This document shows, in pieces, positions 16,466 to 24,669 of a DNA stretch of 64,000 nt (position 1 is the first letter of the stretch; every line of letters begins with the position of its first letter). This DNA is from Insolitispirillum peregrinum. GTDB lineage: Bacteria; Pseudomonadota; Alphaproteobacteria; Rhodospirillales; Rhodospirillaceae. The translations under genes and the position numbers were made by a program. Location: assembly GCF_042665255.1 (NCBI RefSeq), contig NZ_JBHTCD010000005.1. One strand, written 5' to 3'. A model generated the notes under the pieces. That model was not told where the DNA came from. It did no database searches and saw only the letters and a program-made list of their open reading frames with translations.

Positions 16466-17527
16466 TCAGGCGACCGCGCCCTGCCGGGCTTCGCACTGGC
16501 GGGCCTCGCGTTGCCGGGCAAGGGTCAGGGCGGTGTCTTCGATCATGTCTTCCTGACCGCCGACCATCCCGCGCCGCCCCAGTTCGACCAGAATTTCCCG
16601 CGCCGGAACGCCGTACTTCTGTTCGGCACGCTTGGCGAACAGCAGGAACGACGAGTACACCCCGGCATAGCCCAGAGTGAGGGAATCGCGGTCAATGCGG
16701 ATCGGATGGTCCATGATCGGCACCACCCGGTCTTCGGCCACATCGCAGATGGCAAAGGTATCAACGCCGGTGACGATGCCCATCCGGTCACAGACCGCCA
16801 CCAGCACCTCCATCGGGGTATTCCCGGCCCCCGCCCCCAGACCGGCGGCGGCGGCGTCAATCCGGGTTGCCCCGGCGCGGATGGCGGCAATCGAATTCGC
16901 CACCCCCATCGCCAGATTGTGATGGCCGTGGAAACCCAGTTCGGTATCCGGCTTCAGCGCCGCCCGCACCGCGCTCAGGCGGGCGGTGACGTCCTCGGGC
17001 AGCATGTAGCCTGCCGAGTCGGTGACATAGACGCAGTTGGCCCCATAGCCTTCCATCAGCAGGGCCTGCTCCACCAGCTTTTCCGGGCTGGCCATGTGGG
17101 CCATCATCAGAAAGCCGACGGTATCCATCTCCAGACGGCGAGCCATGCTGATGTGCTGCTCCGACACATCGGCTTCGGTGCAGTGGGTGGCAACCCGGAT
17201 GGTGTGAACGCCCAGCTCATGGGCCATTTGCAGATGGTCCACCGTCCCGATCCCCGGCAGCAGCAGCGCCGACACCTTGGCCCGGGTCATGCGGGGGATC
17301 ACCGTTTTCAGATAGTCTTCGTCGCTATGGGCCGGAAAGCCGTAGTTGACCGACGATCCGCCCAGACCATCGCCATGGGTGACTTCGATCAGCGGCACTC
17401 CCGCCTGATCGAGACCACAGGCAATGTCGGCCATCTGCTCCAGGCTCATCTGGTGGCGCTTGGGGTGCATGCCGTCGCGCAGGGTCATGTCGTGAAGGGT
17501 GATTTTGCTTCCGCGCAGGGTGCTCAT
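16466..17527 (-). CDS. mhpE: 4-hydroxy-2-oxovalerate aldolase
   Basis: A 353-residue metal-dependent aldolase cleaving 4-hydroxy-2-oxovalerate to pyruvate and acetaldehyde. The DRE-TIM motif DMTLRDGMHPKRHQ is at about residues 12-25, and the metal-binding HGHHNLAMGVANS at about 200. The C-terminal communication domain that contacts MhpF is present, with GVPAREILVELGRRGMVGGQ. A frame extends upstream to 17578, but the ATG at 17527 has GGGAG about 8 bases upstream and starts just before the conserved strand. It directly follows mhpF, its channelling partner. Confidence 0.95.
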   Translation of the reverse strand: MSTLRGSKITLHDMTLRDGMHPKRHQMSLEQMADIACGLDQAGVPLIEVTHGDGLGGSSVNYGFPAHSDEDYLKTVIPRMTRAKVSALLLPGIGTVDHLQMAHELGVHTIRVATHCTEADVSEQHISMARRLEMDTVGFLMMAHMASPEKLVEQALLMEGYGANCVYVTDSAGYMLPEDVTARLSAVRAALKPDTELGFHGHHNLAMGVANSIAAIRAGATRIDAAAAGLGAGAGNTPMEVLVAVCDRMGIVTGVDTFAICDVAEDRVVPIMDHPIRIDRDSLTLGYAGVYSSFLLFAKRAEQKYGVPAREILVELGRRGMVGGQEDMIEDTALTLARQREARQCEARQGAVA

Positions 17528-17574
17528 GGGTCGTTCTCCCGTCGAATGTTCTTGCTGTTGTAACCAGAGCGCTT

Positions 17575-18465
17575 TCACACGCAGGCAACCTGCGCGGCGA
17601 ACAGCTCGGCGGTGCGGGCGGCGGCGGCGGTCATGATGTCGAGGTTACCGGCGTACTTCGGCAGGTAGTCCCCCAGCCCTTCGACCTCGAGGAACAGCGA
17701 CACCCGGTTGCCGTCAAACACCGGCCCGTTGACCAGTCGATAGCCGGGAACGTAGGTCTGCACCTCGGCCACCATCTGCTGCACCGAGGCGGTGATTGCC
17801 TCGCGGTCAGGAGCCGTTTCGGTCAGGCAATGAACCGTGTCGCGCATGATCAGCGGCGGTTCGGCCGGGTTGATGATGATGATCGCCTTGCCCTTGCGCG
17901 CCCCGCCGACCTCCTCGATGGCGCGGGCAGTGGTGCGGGTGAACTCGTCAATGTTCCGGCGGGTGCCCGGTCCGGCACTGCGCGAGCTGATCGCCGCCAC
18001 GATCTCGCCATAGGCCACCGGCTGAACCCGGGAGATGGCGGCGATCATCGGGATCGTCGCCTGTCCGCCACAGGTCACCATGTTGACGTTCATTTCGCCC
18101 CGCCCCAGATGCTCGCGCAGGTTCACCGGCGGCACACAGAACGGCCCGATCGCCGCCGGGGTCAGGTCGATCATCATCACCCCCAACGCCGTCAGCTTGC
18201 GGCTGTTTTCGGCGTGGACGTAGGCCGAGGTGGCATCAAAGGCGATGCGGATGCCGTCGGCCTGCACATGCGGCAACAGGCCGTCCACCCCCTCGGCGGT
18301 GGTCTTCAGGCCCATCGCCCGCGCTTTCGCCAATCCGTCAGAGGACGGGTCAATCCCGACCATCCACACCGGTTCCAGCAACGGACTACGCTGGAGTTTA
18401 GCCAGCAGGTCGGTCCCGATATTGCCCGGCCCGATCAGGGCACACTTGATCTTGTTGCTTGTCAT
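17575..18465 (-). CDS. mhpF: Acetaldehyde dehydrogenase (acylating)
   Basis: A 296-residue CoA-acylating dehydrogenase that turns acetaldehyde from MhpE into acetyl-CoA with NAD. The N-terminal Rossmann motif ALIGPGNIGTDLL is followed by a catalytic-Cys block, NMVTCGGQATIPM, near residue 130, and the C-terminal dimer region. The length equals E. coli MhpF family members. The start at 18465 begins at the Rossmann strand; a longer open frame to 18591 overlaps mhpD and has no ribosome site. MhpE and MhpF homologues form a complex with channelling, consistent with their adjacency (stop-to-start gap 47 bp). Confidence 0.95.
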   Translation of the reverse strand: MTSNKIKCALIGPGNIGTDLLAKLQRSPLLEPVWMVGIDPSSDGLAKARAMGLKTTAEGVDGLLPHVQADGIRIAFDATSAYVHAENSRKLTALGVMMIDLTPAAIGPFCVPPVNLREHLGRGEMNVNMVTCGGQATIPMIAAISRVQPVAYGEIVAAISSRSAGPGTRRNIDEFTRTTARAIEEVGGARKGKAIIIINPAEPPLIMRDTVHCLTETAPDREAITASVQQMVAEVQTYVPGYRLVNGPVFDGNRVSLFLEVEGLGDYLPKYAGNLDIMTAAAARTAELFAAQVACV

Positions 18466-18499
18466 CAACCTGTCTCTGTTGTGAAAAGGGTGGGAAGGC

Positions 18500-19333
18500 T
18501 CAGGCGAACAGGGCGCAGACGCTGCCAAGCCCACTGATCTCGGCTTCAAAGCAGGCACTGCCCTCGACGCTGACCATTGGCCCCAGGGCACCGCTGAGGA
18601 TCACATCCCCGGCCAGCAGGGGCCGGCCACAGCGCACCATGGTGTCGGCCAGCCACACGGCGGCGTTCAGCGGATTGCCCAGACAGGCCCGCCCGGAGCC
18701 ACGGGATACCACCGTCGCCTCTGCCGGTGCCTCTGCCGGTGAGGGGCCGGTGCCGCTGTGGCGCATTTCCATCCGGCAGCCTGCCAGATCGACCTCGCGC
18801 AGCAGGCGCGGCTGGCTGCCCAGCACGAACAGACCGCTGGAGGCGTTGTCGGCCACCGTGTCAAAGAAGCGGATGTTCCATCCGGCAATCCGGCTATCCA
18901 CCACCTCAATGGCGGGCAGCAGGCAGTCGGTGGCGGCGATCAGGTCGAGGTAGGTATGACGCTCGCGGGTCAGGTCGCGCCCGATCACCAGCGCCACCTC
19001 GGCTTCGACCTTCGGCTGGATCAGGCGGCCAGCGGGGATCATCTCGCCATCACCAACCGCCATGTCGGCAAACAGCATCCCGAAGTCCGGTTGATCCACC
19101 CCCAACTGGGCCTGCACCGCCAGCGAGGTCAGGCCGATTTTCCGCCCGACCAGCCGCCGCCCGGCGGTCAGCGCGGCGCGGGTGTTGATTTCCTGAATGG
19201 CATAGGCGGCAGAGGCCGACAGGTCGGCCATCCGGTCGCGCAACGGCGCAACCGGCTGACGGGTCTGTGCGGCCTGCGCCAGTGCGGCAGCGGCCTGCGC
19301 CGGGGTCAGCGACGCGGTCAGGGTGTCGCTCAT
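18500..19333 (-). CDS. mhpD: 2-hydroxypenta-2,4-dienoate hydratase
   Basis: A 277-residue member of the fumarylacetoacetate-hydrolase-fold hydratases that adds water to 2-hydroxypentadienoate to make 4-hydroxy-2-oxovalerate. Conserved features include GRKIGLTSLAVQAQLGVDQPDFGM near 60-80, the metal-binding PKVEAEVALVIGRDL near 105-120, and AIEVVDSRI near 150. The ATG at 19333 overlaps the stop of the substrate-binding-protein gene by 4 bp (ATGA), which fixes this start and shows coupling. It is followed after 34 bp by mhpF. Confidence 0.94.
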   Translation of the reverse strand: MSDTLTASLTPAQAAAALAQAAQTRQPVAPLRDRMADLSASAAYAIQEINTRAALTAGRRLVGRKIGLTSLAVQAQLGVDQPDFGMLFADMAVGDGEMIPAGRLIQPKVEAEVALVIGRDLTRERHTYLDLIAATDCLLPAIEVVDSRIAGWNIRFFDTVADNASSGLFVLGSQPRLLREVDLAGCRMEMRHSGTGPSPAEAPAEATVVSRGSGRACLGNPLNAAVWLADTMVRCGRPLLAGDVILSGALGPMVSVEGSACFEAEISGLGSVCALFA

Positions 19334-20481
19334 TGCAGCAGACTCCACTGGCCGTTGCTGATGGTGACCAGCACGATCGCTTCGGGGTCATAGCCCGCAT
19401 GGTCGGTGGCCGAGAGGGTGTAAACGCCGTTGCTGCCCACCAGCCGGGTCTTTTCGATCTGGTCACGAACAGCCGTTCTGAACTCGACCGTCCCCGGTTT
19501 GGCCTTTTGCGCCAGCGCCCCCTTCAGCCCTTCCTGCAACAGCAGCCAGGCATCCCACGATGCCCCGGCAAAGGTCGAGCGGCTGTCGGTGCCGTTCTGC
19601 TGCTCGAACGCCTTGACGAACGCCTCGCTGGTCGCCTTGGTCGGATGGCTGGCGGGCAACTGTTCCGCCACCAGAACCGGCCCGACCGGCAGTACCGCGC
19701 CTTCGACCGCCTTGCCGCCCACGCGCAGGAAGTCTTTGCTGGTCACGCCGTGCGACTGATAAATCAGTCCTTTGTAGCCACGCTCGCGCAGAGTGATCTG
19801 CGGCATGGCGGCAGGGGTGCCCGACGCGCCGATGAACACCGCGTCGGGCTTGCTGCTGACCACCTTCAACACCTGGGCTTGCACGCTGGGGTCGGCCCGT
19901 CCATAGCGTTCGGTCGCAACAATCTCGATCTTGTCCTTGCCTGCTTTGGTCAGGGCTTTCAGCAGCAGCTCGCCCCATGAATCGGCAAAGCCGATAAAGG
20001 CCACCTTGTGGATGCCGCGCGTTTCCATGTCCCACACCAGCCGCTGCACCATCAGGTCAGCACTCGGCTCGCTGCGGAAAATGAAGCGGCGCTTGTCGCC
20101 CTCGACATCCAGCGGTGCCACCGACACCATCGGCACCGCTTCGTCATTGGCCACGTCGGCCATCGCCACCGCCGTACTGATCAGGTTCGGCCCCAGCAGG
20201 GCATCCACCTTGTCTTCGCTGATCAGCTTGCGGACATTTTTAACCGCGTTGGTCGGGTCGGTGGCGTCGTCCATCACCACAAAGCGAACCTTCTCGCCGT
20301 TCACCTCGGTCGGGAACAGCGCCACCGCCTTACGGGTTTCAGCGCCCAGCGCCGCCGCCGGACCGGTCAGCGAGGCCATCACGCCAACGGTAATGTCGGC
20401 CTGCGCCGGTGACAGTCCGGCCAGCAACGCCAGCGCGGTCAGGCCGGGCATCAGGCCCTTCCCGAGAAAAGAAATGTGCAT
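19330..20481 (-). CDS. Periplasmic substrate-binding protein of the mhp-linked ABC importer
   Basis: A 383-residue LivJ/LivK-type binding protein. A basic N-terminus and hydrophobic segment end in SPAQADI, giving a signal peptide cleaved near residue 28. The mature part opens with ITVGVMASLTGPAAALG, typical of Peripla_BP_6 proteins, and continues with VRFVVMDDATDPTNAVKNVRKLI. Its gene lies within the mhp operon between the flavin reductase and mhpD, whereas the permease and ATPase genes are further down, so the importer is split within one transcript. The likely ligand is an aromatic acid such as a phenylpropionate; this is inferred from context only. Confidence 0.9.
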   Translation of the reverse strand: MHISFLGKGLMPGLTALALLAGLSPAQADITVGVMASLTGPAAALGAETRKAVALFPTEVNGEKVRFVVMDDATDPTNAVKNVRKLISEDKVDALLGPNLISTAVAMADVANDEAVPMVSVAPLDVEGDKRRFIFRSEPSADLMVQRLVWDMETRGIHKVAFIGFADSWGELLLKALTKAGKDKIEIVATERYGRADPSVQAQVLKVVSSKPDAVFIGASGTPAAMPQITLRERGYKGLIYQSHGVTSKDFLRVGGKAVEGAVLPVGPVLVAEQLPASHPTKATSEAFVKAFEQQNGTDSRSTFAGASWDAWLLLQEGLKGALAQKAKPGTVEFRTAVRDQIEKTRLVGSNGVYTLSATDHAGYDPEAIVLVTISNGQWSLLQ

Positions 20482-20520
20482 GGATGTTTCCCCAGTCGAT
20501 GTGTTTTTTTATGGACGGCG

Positions 20521-21072
20521 TTATTGAGCGATCGTTCGGAACGCTCCGTTGAGGTAAATCAGCGCCTCGCCATCGGTGCGTTCGCGGGTGGCCAGCACCT
20601 CGCACAGAAAGGCGTGGTGGGTGCTTTCATCGAACACCTTCACCACCCGGCAATCGAAATTGGCCAGTGCCCCGTCCAGCGTCGGCGCGCCGGTGGCAAG
20701 GCTGCTCCACTGGCCGTGCTGGAAACGCTCCTCGCCATGGACACCCTCGACCATGCCGGCGAACACCTTGGCCACCTGTTCCTGTTCGGCAGCCAGCACG
20801 TTGACGCACAGCGCCCCGCTGGACAGGATGCCCTGATCGGCCGCCACCGCCTTGTTGACAAACACCACCAGCCGGGGCGGTTCGGCCGTCACCGAACAGA
20901 CGGCGGTGGCGGTCAGGCCAGTGCGCTGGTCGCCGTCGCGGGTGGTGATGATCGAGACACCAACGGCAAAATGCCGCATGCCATATTTGTGGTCCTGCGC
21001 GCTGACCGTCGGCAGCGAGGCCAGACGGTCGTTCGGACTCCATTCCAGAAGCTGGTTGATCTGGCTGTTCAT
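20521..21072 (-). CDS. Flavin reductase component of the two-component monooxygenase
   Basis: A 183-residue flavin_reduct/HpaC-like protein. The pattern YGMRHFAVGVSIITTRDG, then GLTATAVCSVTAEPPRLVVFVNK, is that of short-chain NAD(P)H:FMN/FAD reductases, with the flavin-binding region containing SSGALCVNVLAAEQ. It would supply reduced flavin to the oxygenase encoded immediately upstream (stop at 21116). The frame is open to 21270, overlapping that gene, but the ATG at 21072 has AAAGGATG upstream and begins at the domain. Function as a pair with the neighbouring oxygenase is inferred from adjacency and family. Confidence 0.9.
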   Translation of the reverse strand: MNSQINQLLEWSPNDRLASLPTVSAQDHKYGMRHFAVGVSIITTRDGDQRTGLTATAVCSVTAEPPRLVVFVNKAVAADQGILSSGALCVNVLAAEQEQVAKVFAGMVEGVHGEERFQHGQWSSLATGAPTLDGALANFDCRVVKVFDESTHHAFLCEVLATRERTDGEALIYLNGAFRTIAQ

Positions 21073-21115
21073 GGCCCATCCTTTGGGAAGTACGGAAAGG
21101 GGAGCGGCGGAAGTC

Positions 21116-22315
21116 TCAGGTACCGAACTGGTTGCCCGGCGGCAGCGGCGTCCCCAGCAGGAAGGCCCCCAACTGGTCCCCGATGTCGTCCTGGTTCTGG
21201 GTGATGTGGTTGGCACCGACCAGAATGTCGCGCATCTGGCGCTGCATCGGGTTGTTGAGCCATACCCCACGGGTGGCGGTCTTTTTGAAGATCATGTGGG
21301 CGGCCTCGAAACACTCGCCACCGGTGAACATGTTGGTGGCGAAATGACGCACCCGTACATCCAGCGGCACCAGTTCGCCGCGCGTGACAAAGCTCCACGC
21401 CTCGTCGGTGTTCAGCAGGACTCGGGCGGCGGCGGCGGTGATTTTTGCCTCGGCCTCCCCCAGTCGCCCCTTGACGAACGGGTTCTGCGTTGCCGCCCCG
21501 ACCGCCTGCGAAATGTTGGTGCGCGGCTTCATGTGCTCGATGTAGAGGTCTTCCATCCCGCGGGCCATGCCGACAATCACCGACGACACCGCCGCATAGA
21601 ACACGTACAGGAACGGCATCTTGTACAGCGACGGCAGGTGGCCGTGGCTGGCCTCGCCATAGGCAATGATGCTGTGGGTCCGGTGTTCCGGCACAAACAC
21701 CGTCTTCAGGATCAGCTTTTTGCTGCCGGTCCCGGCCAGCCCGACCACATGCCAGTCGTCTTCGATGGTGAAGTCTTTCGCTTCGACCCAAAAGGCCTTG
21801 TAATCGATCAGCTTGCCATCCTTGTCGAACAGCCGGGCCCCGACGAAGGCCCCGCCCTGCGCATGGTCGCAACCGCTGGAGGTCAGCCACTGGCCATTCA
21901 GCAGATAGCCGCCCTCCACCGCCGTCACCGAGCCGAACGGCGCGTAGGACGACGACACCAGCAGCGACGGATCATCGCCCCACAGCTCGTCGCCACTCTG
22001 CGGGTCAAGCAGGCCGACTTCGAACGGGTGAACCCCCAGCACCATCACGTTCCAGGCGCTGGACGGGCAGCCCCGCCCCAGTTCCATCAGCACGCGGTTG
22101 AGCACGTTGGGGTGCATTTCATAGCCGCCCCAGCGGCGGGGCTGGAGGATCTTGAAAAAGCCCGCCTCCTGAAACGCGGCGATCGTTTCCGCCGGGACCA
22201 TCCGGTCCTTTTCGGTCTGATCGGCCCGTTCGCGCAGCCACGGGATCATGGCACGGGCGCGATCGACCAGTTCGGCTTCGGTGGGGACAAGGGTGGGAGA
22301 AGCAATGTGGGTCAT
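21116..22315 (-). CDS. Flavin-dependent aromatic monooxygenase, acyl-CoA-dehydrogenase fold (HsaA/HpaH-like)
   Basis: A 399-residue group D flavin monooxygenase. The fold is that of acyl-CoA dehydrogenases (RADQTEKDRMVPAETIAAFQEAG, then LQPRRWGG), but it has the hydroxylase-type features of HsaA and p-hydroxyphenylacetate hydroxylase C2: GRGCPSSAWNVMVLGVHPFEVGL and a tail with RDILVGANHITQNQD carrying the flavin-contact region. Using FMNH2/FADH2 from the adjacent reductase it would ortho-hydroxylate a phenol to a catechol. In E. coli this step is done by the unrelated single-component MhpA. It is preceded by mhpB and followed by the reductase. Exact substrate unknown. Confidence 0.85.
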   Translation of the reverse strand: MTHIASPTLVPTEAELVDRARAMIPWLRERADQTEKDRMVPAETIAAFQEAGFFKILQPRRWGGYEMHPNVLNRVLMELGRGCPSSAWNVMVLGVHPFEVGLLDPQSGDELWGDDPSLLVSSSYAPFGSVTAVEGGYLLNGQWLTSSGCDHAQGGAFVGARLFDKDGKLIDYKAFWVEAKDFTIEDDWHVVGLAGTGSKKLILKTVFVPEHRTHSIIAYGEASHGHLPSLYKMPFLYVFYAAVSSVIVGMARGMEDLYIEHMKPRTNISQAVGAATQNPFVKGRLGEAEAKITAAAARVLLNTDEAWSFVTRGELVPLDVRVRHFATNMFTGGECFEAAHMIFKKTATRGVWLNNPMQRQMRDILVGANHITQNQDDIGDQLGAFLLGTPLPPGNQFGT

Positions 22316-22354
22316 GATGTCTGTATTTCCTTGGAGACAGTCGCTCGGGGCGGG

Positions 22355-23308
22355 TTACTCGGCAGCCGTTGCCATGGGCTCGCCACTCAGCACGCCGTAC
22401 CCGGCAATCCATTCCGAAATCGGGCGGTAATAGTCCTGACGGGCGCGATAGGGTCCGGCAGCGGCCAGAGCGGCAAAGGCGGCCACCCAGGTGCGGATTT
22501 CGTGCGTTGACCGTCCGGCCTCGCGCGAAATTTCCTCGATGTCAAACTGGTCAACCTGCGCCAGATCGGCGTTGACCAGCAGGTCGATGAACGCCTGATC
22601 CCAGTCAGGATTCAGCGGGGTCAGCGGGCACTCCTGCGTGCCGTAAATCTTGCCCGCCGCAATGGTGCGCGCCTGACGGGCGGCACGGAATTCCGGGGTC
22701 GGGTTGCGCCCGGCAATCAGGAAACTGGCAATCTCGTCCGGTGCTCCGGCCAACAGCGGCACCGGAGGCTCGTGCGACAGTCCGCCAGTGCCCAGAATCA
22801 GCACCCGCTTGTTCAGACCGGCGGCGAAACGTCCGACGGTATCGCCCAGCTTGCGAATGCGGCGATAGGGGCAAAAGGGCGGAGCCACCGAATTGATGAT
22901 GATCGGAATCACCGGATAGCGGCTGAGGCTGCCGGTCAGCTCTTCCAGCGTCTGGGTACAGCCGTGATCGACCTGCAAGCGATGCGACAGGGCAATATCG
23001 ATATCGTCGGCCAGAATGAAGCGCGCCAGTTCCAGCGCCGTCCCGGCTGGCACCGACAGCGAACCGGTCATCGTCTGGTAATCGCCCACCGACTCCGCCG
23101 CCGTGGCAATCACGAACGGCGGCATCAGGTCATAGAACAGGCCGTTGTAATGGTCGGGGGCGAAGATGATGATCAGCTCGGGATCAAAGGCTTCAACTTC
23201 GGCCCGGCTCTGTGCCAGCACGGCGTCCACGTCCCGGACAACATCCGCACCGGGATCATTCAGCCCGCGCAACGGCGTATGCGACAGGCATTTCAGCTTG
23301 ATCGTCAT
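22355..23308 (-). CDS. mhpB: 2,3-dihydroxyphenylpropionate 1,2-dioxygenase (extradiol)
   Basis: A 317-residue class III (LigB-type) Fe(II) extradiol dioxygenase that opens the ring of 2,3-dihydroxyphenylpropionate. It matches E. coli MhpB along its length: CLSHTPLRGLNDPG at the N-terminus, FAPDHYNGLFYDLMPPF near 50, and the two catalytic His blocks, QVDHGCTQTLE near 115 and GGLSHEPPVP near 180. The C-terminal STHEIRTWVAAFAAL and YYRPISEWIAGYGVLS are diagnostic. The ATG at 23308 follows CAGGATT. It is the first gene of the operon and divergent from the regulator. Confidence 0.95.
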   Translation of the reverse strand: MTIKLKCLSHTPLRGLNDPGADVVRDVDAVLAQSRAEVEAFDPELIIIFAPDHYNGLFYDLMPPFVIATAAESVGDYQTMTGSLSVPAGTALELARFILADDIDIALSHRLQVDHGCTQTLEELTGSLSRYPVIPIIINSVAPPFCPYRRIRKLGDTVGRFAAGLNKRVLILGTGGLSHEPPVPLLAGAPDEIASFLIAGRNPTPEFRAARQARTIAAGKIYGTQECPLTPLNPDWDQAFIDLLVNADLAQVDQFDIEEISREAGRSTHEIRTWVAAFAALAAAGPYRARQDYYRPISEWIAGYGVLSGEPMATAAE

Positions 23309-23595
23309 GAAAGAATCCTGGACAGGTTTCAGGCAAAGTCATCCCGTGCGAAGGGCGCGGGAATGCTGCCTTCGTTTCAGAAAAACCGCAGTGTCAGGAG
23401 AATTTTGTTTACCGGCCCGACATTCCGGGTCTTATGGCAGAGGTGTTGGACATTGTTTGTTTCTTCCCTGTTTATTCATTTTTCCTTGTTGGTAAAGGTA
23501 TCTTAGGGAAAAAGCGAAACAGGCAGAACTCTATTTTCCAAACTGTGCACATTGTGCACGGTCCTGTTATAAAAAGGTTTTCAGGAGCCCCGACC
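23309..23595. promoter_or_regulatory. mhp operon/regulator control region with GTGCAC palindrome
   Basis: GTGCACATTGTGCAC at 23546-23560 is an inverted repeat (GTGCAC arms, 3-base centre). As I recall, the E. coli MhpR operator is also a GTGCAC-based palindrome near -58. A possible minus-strand -10 hexamer TAAGAT (23500-23505) would put transcription start near 23493 and the palindrome at about -60, fitting an activator site for mhpB. No good -35 is visible, as expected for an activated promoter. The regulator's ribosome site TCAGGAG is at 23581-23587. Confidence 0.6.
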
Positions 23596-24438
23596 ATGCC
23601 CGAGCACCGCGACAGCCCGTACCGTTTCGTTCAGGGCCTCAGCCGGGGTCTTGGCCTGCTGCAAGCGATCAACCGGACGGCGAACGGCTGTGCCACCATT
23701 GCCGAACTCAGCACCGCCACCGGCCTGCACCGGACCACCGTCCGGCGTCTGCTGGAAACCCTGCAGGCCGAGGGCTATGTCCGCCGCAGCCGGTCGGACG
23801 ACAGTTACCGCCTGAACCAGAAAGTCCGTCAGCTGAGCGACGGCTTTACCGATGATGAGTGGATTTCCGAACTGGCCGCGCCGGTGCTGGGCGAGCTGTT
23901 GCAGCAACTGGTGTGGCCGTCGGACCTGTGTACCATTGATGGCGACACCATGCTGGTGCGCGAGACCACCCACCGGTTCAGCCCGCTGTCCTTTCACCGC
24001 GCCATGATCCGCCAGCGGATGCCGGTGCTGTTCACCGCCGCCGGGCGGGCCTATCTGGCCGGATGCAGCGAGGACGAACGGCAACAGATTCTCGGGTTGA
24101 TCGCCGGTGGCAGCGGCCCGCAGGCATCCTTTGTGCGCAGCCAGCGCCCGGCCATCGAGGCGATGCTGGAGCGGGTGCAGCGGCAGGGCTATGCCAGCAA
24201 TGACGGCGAATGGACCGAACAACTGAAAATCTCGGCGCTGGCCCTGCCGGTCCGCCACCAGAACACCATTCTGGCATCGATCAATGTGGTGTTCATCAGA
24301 CAGGCCATGAGCATCCCCGAGGCGGTCGAACGTTATCTGCCCGCCATGCGCGCCGCCATCGACAAAATCGAGCGCCAACTGGCCGACCAGCCCCGCCTGT
24401 TGCACAGCTGGCTGGCCAGTCAGACGCCCGACACCTAG
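23596..24438 (+). CDS. mhpR: IclR-family transcriptional regulator (MhpR-like)
   Basis: A 280-residue IclR-type regulator. The winged HTH covers about residues 12-70 with TIAELSTATGLHRTTVRRLLETL as recognition region. The effector-binding domain follows, with RRSRSDDSYRLNQKVRQLS as linker and SILASINVVFIRQ-like sequence near the end. MhpR proteins activate the mhp operon in response to hydroxyphenylpropionates. Divergent placement against mhpB and the GTGCAC palindrome 36 bp upstream of its start support this. The ATG at 23596 has TCAGGAG 8 bases upstream; a frame open further upstream to 23434 crosses the operator and is not used. Confidence 0.88.
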   Translation: MPEHRDSPYRFVQGLSRGLGLLQAINRTANGCATIAELSTATGLHRTTVRRLLETLQAEGYVRRSRSDDSYRLNQKVRQLSDGFTDDEWISELAAPVLGELLQQLVWPSDLCTIDGDTMLVRETTHRFSPLSFHRAMIRQRMPVLFTAAGRAYLAGCSEDERQQILGLIAGGSGPQASFVRSQRPAIEAMLERVQRQGYASNDGEWTEQLKISALALPVRHQNTILASINVVFIRQAMSIPEAVERYLPAMRAAIDKIERQLADQPRLLHSWLASQTPDT

Positions 24439-24468
24439 ATCTGTGAGCATTCAATCTGACGCTCACAG
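24439..24468 (+). terminator. Hairpin after mhpR
   Basis: CTGTGAGC (24441-24448) and GCTCACAG (24461-24468) form a perfect 8-bp stem with a 12-base loop directly after the mhpR stop. There is no T-run after it, so termination is possible but not certain. Confidence 0.45.
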
Positions 24469-24497
24469 AACACGACAGGAGGGTTTAAAGAGCGGGC

Positions 24498-24620
24498 TGC
24501 CGCCCCAACCTGCTCGGGGCCTGAGGCCCCGAACCCCCATTTTTCTTTTATGATCAAAGGAATGGGGTCTGGGGCCGACTGGTCCCAGCGAGGTTTGGAG
24601 CAGCGCTCCATGACCCTGTT
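24498..24620 (+). repeat. Family B repeat, copy 2 (longest, both arms)
   Basis: The left arm holds GCTCGGGGCCTGAGGCCCCG and CCCCCATTTTTC; an AT-rich core (CTTTTATGATCAAAGG) follows; the right arm holds AATGGGGTCTGGGGCC, a GGTCCC-type stem and GGAGCAGCGCTCC. It fills most of the gap between mhpR and the next gene. It shows that the two arms seen apart at 39531-39590 and 40292-40355 normally adjoin. Confidence 0.85.
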
Positions 24621-24669
24621 TTCTGTTTGTCGTGGCCCGTGGGTTCATGTTTAAGGCTCACAGCCCTGA

